DNA of 5,114 bases from an uncultured Chloroflexota bacterium. GTDB taxonomy: Bacteria > Chloroflexota > Limnocylindria > Limnocylindrales > Limnocylindraceae. How positions within the stretch are numbered: position 1 is the first letter of the stretch; every line of letters starts with the position of its first letter. This document shows positions 1 to 5,114 of this stretch, piece by piece. The stretch lies in NCBI GenBank assembly GCA_937864085.1, contig CALMIH010000151.1, positions 1 to 5,114 of the forward strand, written 5' to 3'. A program made the position numbers and the translations under genes. The notes beneath the pieces are model-generated. The model made no database searches and was not told the DNA's origin. It was given only the letters and a program-made list of their open reading frames with translations.

Positions 1-123
1 TGTCCGCTTGAGCTCTTCGAGCATCTCGGTCGGCAGGCGTGATGCGAGCTCTCGGGAGATGCCGTAGTCCTCTTCATCAATCTCAGCGCTCGAGGCCGCC
101 TCGACTGAAGTGGCGTCGTTCAT
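1..123 (-). CDS. Unrecognised protein, N-terminal 41 codons only (runs off left edge)
   Basis: A minus-strand frame stays open from an ATG at 123 to the left edge. The visible peptide begins MNDATSVEAASSAEIDEEDY and continues with GISRELASRLPTEMLEELKR. The first 20 residues are acidic, rich in Ala/Ser and probably disordered; the part after GIS looks amphipathic and helical. There are two in-frame ATGs, at 129 and 123. An AAGGA ribosome-binding site (137-133) lies 9 bases from the second and only 3 from the first, so I prefer 123; starting at 129 adds Met-Lys. I do not recognise the family, and 41 residues are too few to assign one. It is divergent from the murE-like frame, with at most 12 bases between the two possible starts. 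A transposase or other mobile-element gene would fit the broken murE beside it, but nothing in the peptide shows this. The start and ribosome-binding site make it a believable gene; its function is unknown. Confidence 0.55.
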   Translation of the reverse strand, partial: MNDATSVEAASSAEIDEEDYGISRELASRLPTEMLEELKRT

Positions 124-132
124 TTTCATGGT

Positions 133-137
133 TCCTT
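133..137 (-). promoter_or_regulatory. Ribosome-binding site of the divergent minus-strand gene
   Basis: Read on the minus strand this is AAGGA, a good anti-16S match. It sits 9 bases upstream of the ATG at 123 and 3 bases upstream of the ATG at 129, and so favours 123. It overlaps the TTG at 136, the first possible start of the plus-strand murE-like frame. Confidence 0.5.
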
Positions 138-1008
138 GCCGAGGCACAGAAGAATTCGCAGTCGCGTCGCCGGCTGGGCCAGCCGCTCGCGCGCACGCGT
201 CCGCAGAGTCCTCCGGCTTGCCAGCAAGGCGGCGCAGCTTGAGCCGCTGATGGTGGTTCGTCGTGCTGATCCCGCACTTGCGCCGTTCGTTGCTGCAGCC
301 GAGGCGGCGGGCATACGCGTGATTGATTTTGATGTTGCGGAGGACGGGGCGCTGCTCCTTGATGGAGAGCGACACGAAGTGACGCTGCGCATGCCTGGGC
401 GTATCAATGCCCTCAATGCCGCGGCGGCACTCGCGCTCGTTGCGGCATGGAAGCTGCCGCTTGAGGCAGCGATCGCTGCGGTGTCAGCAGAGCCAGGGCC
501 TCCTGGTCGAAGCCAGGCGGTGGATGCTGGGCAGCCGTTCAAGGTGATCGTTGACTTTGCACATACGGGCCCTTCACTCACAGCGGCGATCGGTGTTGCG
601 CGCTCGCTTCTTGTTGCTGGTGGGCGGCTACTGCTCGTGACTGGCGCGGCGGGGGAGCGAGATCCTGGACGGCGCAGCGCAGTGGGGCGGGCGGCGTCGG
701 CCGCCGAGCAGATCTGGATCGCCGATGAGGACCCACGTGGCGAAGATCCAAACGTCATTGCCACAGCAATCCGTGACGCTGCAGGTGAGCTCCTTGGCGC
801 GTCGGCGAGCGAGCGCATCACCGTGCTGCATGACCGACGAGCGGCGATCGCCGCCGCGATCCGTGCCGCAGCTCCAGGAGACGTGGTGCTTCTCGCTGGT
901 AAGGGGCATGAGCGCACGATCGAACGGGGCGGAGTCGATGAGCCGTGGGACGAGGTGGCGGCGGCGCATGAGGCGCTCACCTCCCTCGGTTATCCTCAAG
1001 GGACATGA
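136..1008 (+). CDS. murE: MurE-type Mur ligase, C-terminal part only (5'-truncated, possibly a pseudogene)
   Basis: MurE adds the third amino acid to UDP-MurNAc-dipeptide in the cytoplasm during peptidoglycan synthesis. Numbering from TTG 136, visible family motifs are PGRINALNAAAALA (87-100), IVDFAHTGPSL (138-148, usually VDYAHTPDAL), TGAAGERDPGRR (169-180), EDPRGEDP (198-205, where DAP enzymes have DNPR), DRRAAI (233-238) and GDVVLLAGKGHE (248-259). The frame has 290 codons against roughly 480-500 in the family. The N-terminal UDP-binding domain and the P-loop half of the ATPase domain are absent, so ligase activity on its own is unlikely. Residues 1 to about 30 are Arg-rich and unlike MurE. 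Convincing similarity starts near residues 31-40, so the ATG at 250 is an alternative start; neither start has a clear ribosome-binding site. The stop overlaps the rel start as ATGA. It may be a relic, a diverged Mur-like protein, or the product of a faulty assembly join. Family assignment is firm; integrity and start are not. Confidence 0.7.
   Translation: MPRHRRIRSRVAGWASRSRARVRRVLRLASKAAQLEPLMVVRRADPALAPFVAAAEAAGIRVIDFDVAEDGALLLDGERHEVTLRMPGRINALNAAAALALVAAWKLPLEAAIAAVSAEPGPPGRSQAVDAGQPFKVIVDFAHTGPSLTAAIGVARSLLVAGGRLLLVTGAAGERDPGRRSAVGRAASAAEQIWIADEDPRGEDPNVIATAIRDAAGELLGASASERITVLHDRRAAIAAAIRAAAPGDVVLLAGKGHERTIERGGVDEPWDEVAAAHEALTSLGYPQGT
171..185. repeat. 15-base near-perfect palindrome (7-bp arms, 1-base centre)
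   Basis: CGGCTGG, one G, then CCAGCCG. The arms are perfect inverted repeats without a real loop, so a protein-binding site is more natural than a hairpin. It lies about 35-50 bases upstream of the divergent gene's start, inside the doubtful Arg-rich start of the murE-like frame. It could be an operator, but short GC palindromes also arise by chance in DNA this GC-rich. Confidence 0.3.
998..1003 (+). promoter_or_regulatory. Ribosome-binding site of rel
   Basis: AAGGGA lies inside the last codons of the murE-like frame, close to the ATG at 1005 (3 bases after AAGG). The spacing is short, so the ATGA overlap with the upstream stop may do much of the work through translational coupling. Confidence 0.45.
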
Positions 1009-3260
1009 GCGTAGAACCGCAGCCTCTCGCCTCCGACGGCGGTCGGGTCCCGCGTTCAGCGGATCCGGTCGCTAAGGTCCGCGCGCTTGCGCGTCCAGTG
1101 GGAGAGCTCCGTGAGCGACTCCTCGCGAAGGCAACCGAAGGGGGCGCAGATGCCACCGCCGTGAACATGATTGCTGACGCCTTTGACTTTGCTGTGACAG
1201 CGCATGGTGATCAGGTGCGCGCCTCAGGTGAGCCGTATGTCACGCATCCTGCCGAGGCGGCACTCATCCTTGCCGACCTCGGCCTTGATGCAACGACACT
1301 CGCCGCCGCCCTCCTTCATGACGTGCCAGAAGACACCAGCATCACCACGGAGGCACTCGCCGAGCGCTTTGGCGAGGAGGTGGCGAGCTTGGTGGACGGC
1401 GTTACCAAGCTGAGCAAGTTCTCGGCGTTGAGTGCGGAGGAGCAACATGCGGAGAACATCCGCAAGATGTTCCTGGCAATGTCCCAAGATATCCGCGTCG
1501 TGCTGATCAAACTCGGCGACCGTCTCCACAACATGCGCACCCTCGCCGCACTTGGGGTTGAGAAGCAGCGCCGCATCGCACGCCAGACCCTCGAGATCTA
1601 TGCCCCGCTCGCCGAGCGACTCGGCATCTGGCAGATGAAGTGGGAGCTCGAGGACCTCTCCTTCAAGGCGCTTGAGCCAGAGCGCTATCACGAGCTTGCA
1701 CGTCTTGTGGACATGCGCCGTGATGCGCGTGCCGATTACGTCACGCGCGCGATTGAAGTGCTCCGTCCTGAACTGGAGCGCGCCGGCATTACGGCCGAAT
1801 ACTCCGGTCGCGCCAAGCACCTCTATTCGATCCATAAGAAGATGACGCGCAAGAACACCGACTTCTCGGAGATCTATGATGTCTTCGCCGTACGCATCAT
1901 CGTTGAGGACCTACGTGAGTGCTACGCAGCGCTCGGTGCGGTGCACTCCGTCTGGCGCCCGATTCCGGGTCAGTTCGATGACTACATCGCCGTGCCGAAG
2001 AACAACCTCTACCAGAGCCTGCACACGGCTGTCGTTGCGTTGGATGGTCGGCCGCTTGAGGTGCAGATCCGCACGCGATCCATGCACGAGGTTGCCGAAG
2101 TAGGGATTGCGGCGCACTGGCACTATAAAGACGGCACACGTTCAGATGCCGCGTACGACGCGAAGCTCGCCTGGCTCCGCCAACTCCTTGAGTGGCAGCG
2201 CGACGTTACCGACGCGTCTGAGTTCCTTGAAGGGGTGCGCCTTGACGTCTTCCAGGACCAGGTCTATGTCTTCACGCCGAAGGGAGACGTCAAGGAGCTA
2301 GCCGCTGGCGCCACGCCACTCGACTTTGCGTATCTCGTGCACACCGATATCGGGCATCGCTGCATTGGCGCGAAGGTGAATAATCGCCTCGTCCCACTCG
2401 AGTACCGCCTGAAGTCGGGGGATATCGTTGAGGTGGTGACGGCGCGTGGAAAGCATGGGCCGAGCCGCGATTGGCTCTCGATTGTTGCAACGCGCCAGGC
2501 ACGAGACAAGATTCGCCAATGGTTCAAGCACCAAGAGCGGGATGAGAACATCACCCACGGTCGTGAGTCGCTTGAGCGAGAGCTGCGACGCCTCGCCCGC
2601 ACCACGTTGGAGGCGGTCGGTCGCGAACGTATTGAGGAGATCGCGAAGCAGATGAATCAGGGGAGTGTGGACGATCTCTACGCCGCGATCGGCTACGGCG
2701 CGATCGGGCCGCAGCAGGTGGTCTCGCGCCTCGGGGTTGCCTCAGATGACGCGCAGGAGATTCTGCCGCTCACCGTCTCGCCACATCAGATCGCTCCTGC
2801 CGAGCGAACGGGCGGGATCCGCGTCAAGGGGGTGCCAGACCTCCTTACGCGATTTGGTCGCTGCTGCCGGCCTCTTCCAGGCGATCCGATCGTTGGCTTC
2901 ATCACTCGAGGGAAGGGGGTCACCGTGCACCTTGAGAGTTGCTCCGCCTCATCATCGGCGCGCGAGGCGTCGCGCCTCATTGACGTGGAGTGGGAGATCA
3001 CACCAGCCACAACGGAAAGCTACCCGGTCACCATTCGCATTGAGGCCTCCGACCGTACCGGCCTCCTCTCGGATATTACGCAAGTAGTGGCGGAGCAGAA
3101 GGTGAACATCCTCGCCGCATCTGTTGGGATGACGGGGGCTGGCAACGCTGAGGTGCTTGCGACGCTCGCCGTTGGCTCCATTAGCGAACTGGCACGGCTC
3201 ATGGCGCGTATTGAGCGCGTGCGCGGCGTGCGCAGTGTGGCGCGGGAGCAGCGGCAGTGA
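1005..3260 (+). CDS. rel: Bifunctional (p)ppGpp synthetase/hydrolase, RelA/SpoT (Rel) family
   Basis: Rel makes (p)ppGpp from ATP and GTP/GDP on starved ribosomes and hydrolyses it when starvation ends. The 751 residues match the long RSH type. The HD hydrolase domain (about 55-205) has R72, H81, H105-D106, E109-D110, D172 and N176, the expected metal and substrate residues, so hydrolysis should be intact. The synthetase domain (about 255-375) has GRAKHLYSIHKKM (268-280), YDVFAVRIIV (291-300), YQSLHT (336-341) and LEVQIRT (351-357) with the likely catalytic E352. Its RXKD position reads QFDD (323-326), closer to the EXDD of synthetase-only RelA. The TGS domain is about 416-478 (VYVFTPKGDV, then AYLVHT). 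The zinc-finger region has C620, C621, H642 and C646, with the same spacing as E. coli RelA. An ACT domain fills about 673-748. The ATG at 1005 keeps everything, with an ATGA overlap upstream; the end overlaps hisS. Residues 1 to about 50 are a variable extension. Confidence 0.96.
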   Translation: MSVEPQPLASDGGRVPRSADPVAKVRALARPVGELRERLLAKATEGGADATAVNMIADAFDFAVTAHGDQVRASGEPYVTHPAEAALILADLGLDATTLAAALLHDVPEDTSITTEALAERFGEEVASLVDGVTKLSKFSALSAEEQHAENIRKMFLAMSQDIRVVLIKLGDRLHNMRTLAALGVEKQRRIARQTLEIYAPLAERLGIWQMKWELEDLSFKALEPERYHELARLVDMRRDARADYVTRAIEVLRPELERAGITAEYSGRAKHLYSIHKKMTRKNTDFSEIYDVFAVRIIVEDLRECYAALGAVHSVWRPIPGQFDDYIAVPKNNLYQSLHTAVVALDGRPLEVQIRTRSMHEVAEVGIAAHWHYKDGTRSDAAYDAKLAWLRQLLEWQRDVTDASEFLEGVRLDVFQDQVYVFTPKGDVKELAAGATPLDFAYLVHTDIGHRCIGAKVNNRLVPLEYRLKSGDIVEVVTARGKHGPSRDWLSIVATRQARDKIRQWFKHQERDENITHGRESLERELRRLARTTLEAVGRERIEEIAKQMNQGSVDDLYAAIGYGAIGPQQVVSRLGVASDDAQEILPLTVSPHQIAPAERTGGIRVKGVPDLLTRFGRCCRPLPGDPIVGFITRGKGVTVHLESCSASSSAREASRLIDVEWEITPATTESYPVTIRIEASDRTGLLSDITQVVAEQKVNILAASVGMTGAGNAEVLATLAVGSISELARLMARIERVRGVRSVAREQRQ
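3244..3248 (+). promoter_or_regulatory. Ribosome-binding site of hisS
   Basis: GGGAG, 8 bases before the GTG at 3257 and inside the end of rel. It supports GTG as the start, since no ATG lies nearby in frame and the family's N-terminal GFQAPRGMRD follows at once. Confidence 0.55.
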
Positions 3261-4525
3261 GCGGCTTTCAGGCACCTCGAGGGATGCGTGACCTCTTCGG
3301 TGCAGATGCCGCCGCAGCGGCGCACGTAGAGAGCGCCGCCTACGCAGCGGCTGAGGCGGCCGGCTATCAGCGCATCGTTTCGCCGATCGCCGAAGAGAGC
3401 GCCCTCTTCGAGCGTGGCATTGGCGGTTCAAGTGACGTGGTCTCCAAGGAGCTCTACCGACTCGCTCCACATAGCGAAGAGTCAACGCCACTCTCACTCC
3501 GGCCAGAGGCGACCGCTGGCATCCTGCGCGCCTATATCCAGCACGGCATGCGCAGCGCGCCACAGCCGGTACGACTTGTCACCGTTGCCCCCTTCTTCCG
3601 TCACGACCGACCACAGAAGGGTCGCTACCGTCAGTTCACGCAGTTCAACGTTGAGGCGATCGGTGACGCTGGCCCTGGCATTGATATTGAGGTGATTGAA
3701 CTCGGCGCAAGTTTCCTTGTTGGCCTCGGCCTTCGAGATGTTGAGGTGCACTTCAACTCTGTTGGGTGTGCCACCTGTCGCCCTGCGTACGCTGCGGCGC
3801 TCACCGCGCACTTCGCGCCAATCGAGGGGGAGCTCGGTGAGGTTGACCGCATCAGGCTCCGCGAGAATCCGCTGCGACTCTTGGACTCAAAAGACCCTGC
3901 CGCGGTACGGCGCTCGGAGAGCGCACCCTCACTTCCTGGTCACCTCTGCGCAGATTGCGCGGCACACGCCGCCGCCGTTCGACAGGGGCTGGCTGCGATC
4001 GGCGTGGCGCTCGTTGATGCACCGCGACTTGTTCGCGGGCTTGATTACTACGCGCGGAGCGCCTGGGAGTATCTCCTCCCTGGCGAACAGGGTCAGCAGG
4101 GTGCGCTCGGTGGCGGTGGACGCTATGACGGACTCGCCGAGCTGATCGGTGGATCAGCAACGCCAGCGATTGGTTTTGCGATCGGCATTGACCGAGTGGT
4201 GCACGCGCTACAGGATCGCGGGATCACGATTGGCGAAGTTGCGTCTCGCTTGGTGGTGGTCTGCGGCATTGACGAGGGGAGCCTCGCCGCAAGGATCGGA
4301 CTCGCCTCAACACTGCGCACCGCTGGGATCAGCGCACGTGCCGACGTCAGTACCCGTAAGATCGGGAAGCAGCTTGAAGGTGCGGCACGCAACACGGCGG
4401 TCGCCGTGATCATTATTGAGCCGGACGGTCGTCTCAGCCTCCGCATCATGGCGGACGGGAAGCAGGCGGAGCCTGCCGATGAGGCGAGTGTGCTGCGCGC
4501 CGTTGCAGCGCTACTGAAGCGATAG
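3257..4525 (+). CDS. hisS: Histidyl-tRNA synthetase (class II)
   Basis: Attaches histidine to tRNA-His in the cytoplasm using ATP. The 422 residues match the usual bacterial length, and the GTG start places the typical APRGMRDLFG at residues 6-15. Class II features in order are motif 1 around 36-48 (GYQRIVSPIAEES), LSLRPEATAGILRAY (79-93), motif 2 FRHDRPQKGRYRQF (114-127), the HisRS-specific LVRGLDYY (258-265), and motif 3 with GALGGGGRYDGLAELIGG (282-299) followed by AIGFAIGIDRV (304-314). The C-terminal anticodon-binding domain is about 331-422 and contains TRKIGKQLEGA (366-376). Two CxxC pairs, C171/C174 and C231/C234, could bind a metal. NPLRLLDSKD (204-213) has Ser where many homologues have Cys. 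GTGA overlap with the rel stop suggests coupled translation, and aspS follows after 12 bases. HisRS paralogues such as HisZ lack several of these motifs, so true HisRS is much the better call. Confidence 0.97.
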   Translation: MSGFQAPRGMRDLFGADAAAAAHVESAAYAAAEAAGYQRIVSPIAEESALFERGIGGSSDVVSKELYRLAPHSEESTPLSLRPEATAGILRAYIQHGMRSAPQPVRLVTVAPFFRHDRPQKGRYRQFTQFNVEAIGDAGPGIDIEVIELGASFLVGLGLRDVEVHFNSVGCATCRPAYAAALTAHFAPIEGELGEVDRIRLRENPLRLLDSKDPAAVRRSESAPSLPGHLCADCAAHAAAVRQGLAAIGVALVDAPRLVRGLDYYARSAWEYLLPGEQGQQGALGGGGRYDGLAELIGGSATPAIGFAIGIDRVVHALQDRGITIGEVASRLVVVCGIDEGSLAARIGLASTLRTAGISARADVSTRKIGKQLEGAARNTAVAVIIIEPDGRLSLRIMADGKQAEPADEASVLRAVAALLKR

Positions 4526-4534
4526 GACGGGGGA
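4524..4534 (+). promoter_or_regulatory. Ribosome-binding region of aspS
   Basis: Two purine-rich elements lie in the short gap after hisS: AGGA (4524-4527, overlapping the hisS stop, 10 bases from the ATG at 4538) and GGGGGA (4529-4534, 3 bases from it). An in-frame GTG at 4535 directly precedes the ATG and would add one residue. Confidence 0.45.
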
Positions 4535-4537
4535 GTG

Positions 4538-5114
4538 ATGGCTGAGAAGGGACTGCTCGCAACTGGCCTTCGCAGCGACGTCTGCGGCGCGCTGCGCGCG
4601 AGTGATGCTGAGCGTCGTGTCCGTCTCGCCGGTTGGATCCATCGTCGCCGCGACCACGGCAGCCTCGTCTTTATTGACCTTCGCGATCGCTACGGGATCG
4701 TCCAGGTGGTGGTGGACGCGGCTACCGCGCCAGAGGCACACGCAGCGCTCGTGGACGCACGCATTGAGTGGGTGATCGCCGTTGAGGGGGTTGTCACTCC
4801 ACGTCGCGCTGGGACCGAGAACGAGAAGCTCCCAACGGGAGCGATTGAGGTTTCAGCCGACTCGGTGCGCATCCTTTCGCAGTCGAAGACGCCCCCGTTC
4901 TATATCAATGAGACGGACGCTCCGATTGATGAGAGCGTCCGCCTGAAGCACCGCTACCTTGACCTTCGCCGCGAGCCGCTGCGCGACCGGCTCCTGATGC
5001 GCAGCGCCATGGTGCAGGCGATCCGCGAGGTGCACCACGAGCACGGCTTTGTTGAGGTGGAGACGCCGATCTTGATCAAGTCCACACCAGAGGGTGCGCG
5101 CGACTTCATCGTGC
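4538..5114 (+). CDS. aspS: Aspartyl-tRNA synthetase, N-terminal 192 codons (runs off right edge)
   Basis: Charges tRNA-Asp with aspartate in the cytoplasm. The visible part holds the OB-fold anticodon-binding domain (about 1-115), with RVRLAGWIHRRRDHGSLVFI (27-46), DLRDRYGIVQVVVD (47-60) and LPTGAIEV (98-105). It continues into the class II catalytic domain: LKHRYLDLRR (136-145), then motif 1 GFVEVETPILIKSTPEGARD (170-189). TPEGARDF is the signature of bacterial-type AspRS and separates it from AsnRS, LysRS and archaeal-type AspRS. The full protein is normally about 580-600 residues, so two thirds lies outside the window, including motifs 2 and 3 and the GAD insertion. H40, in RRRDHG, is the residue seen in enzymes that also charge tRNA-Asn; E. 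coli AspRS has Leu there. It lies 12 bases downstream of hisS, almost surely in the same transcript. The ATG at 4538 is preferred over the adjacent GTG at 4535. Confidence 0.96.
   Translation, partial: MAEKGLLATGLRSDVCGALRASDAERRVRLAGWIHRRRDHGSLVFIDLRDRYGIVQVVVDAATAPEAHAALVDARIEWVIAVEGVVTPRRAGTENEKLPTGAIEVSADSVRILSQSKTPPFYINETDAPIDESVRLKHRYLDLRREPLRDRLLMRSAMVQAIREVHHEHGFVEVETPILIKSTPEGARDFIV

Noticed and set aside
1..123. Divergent gene as a transposase or other mobile-element gene
   Set aside because: Tempting beside a truncated murE, but the 41 visible residues show no transposase feature and I found no terminal inverted repeats or target duplication.
39..242. Short plus-strand frame across the divergent junction
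   Set aside because: Arg/Ser/Pro-rich peptide without family features, no ribosome-binding site, and it overlaps the better-supported divergent gene. I also checked it as a missing MurE N-terminus and saw no match.
130..250. Promoter for the divergent gene or for the operon
   Set aside because: No credible -35/-10 pair on either strand; the stretch is GC-rich, and the only AT-rich spot, near GAATTC (152-157), has no partner at the right distance.
126..980. Long minus-strand open frame (284 codons) opposite the murE-like gene
   Set aside because: Its peptide is low-complexity Ala/Ser/Arg with no recognisable motif, as expected opposite a GC-rich gene. The plus strand carries clear MurE motifs throughout.
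1224..1835. Minus-strand frame of 203 codons inside rel
   Set aside because: It lies opposite the conserved HD and linker region of Rel and has no motif of its own; an antisense shadow.
4511..4741. Minus-strand frame over the hisS-aspS junction
   Set aside because: It overlaps the clear AspRS OB-fold coding sequence on the plus strand and shows no motif.

Overview
The window is GC-rich bacterial chromosome. Most of it is a tightly packed plus-strand housekeeping cluster: a murE-like fragment, then a long RelA/SpoT-type (p)ppGpp enzyme (rel), histidyl-tRNA synthetase (hisS) and the first 192 codons of aspartyl-tRNA synthetase (aspS). The order rel-hisS-aspS is a common bacterial arrangement. 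In Bacillus-type genomes dtd and an amidase gene lie between rel and hisS; here nothing does. The best guess for the organism is Chloroflexota. This rests on the EDPR motif in the Mur ligase and the QFDD motif in the (p)ppGpp synthetase domain, both of which I associate from memory with that phylum, and on the general look of the proteins. It is an inference and not a proven placement.

Layout. Bases 1-123 (or 129) hold the start of an unrecognised gene on the minus strand that runs off the left edge. Bases 136-1008 hold an open frame matching only the C-terminal part of MurE. The N-terminal UDP-binding domain and the ATP P-loop are missing, and the divergent gene occupies the place where they should be. 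Bases 1005-3260 are rel, 3257-4525 are hisS, and 4538 to the end is aspS. Junctions are ATGA (murE fragment/rel) and GTGA (rel/hisS), followed by a 12-base gap before aspS. This suggests one transcript with translational coupling. There is no gene-free stretch longer than 300 bases.

How the genes work together. Rel makes and degrades (p)ppGpp in response to uncharged tRNA on the ribosome, while HisRS and AspRS charge tRNAs. The operon therefore joins amino-acid supply to the starvation alarm. Rel keeps all the hydrolase residues I can check, plus the synthetase, TGS, zinc-finger and ACT regions, so it looks like a complete bifunctional enzyme. The most unusual place is the left edge, where a 5'-truncated Mur ligase abuts a divergent gene. 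It could be a real rearrangement, a relic kept because its translation feeds rel, or an assembly join. I see no mobile element, CRISPR array, RNA gene or clear new system.
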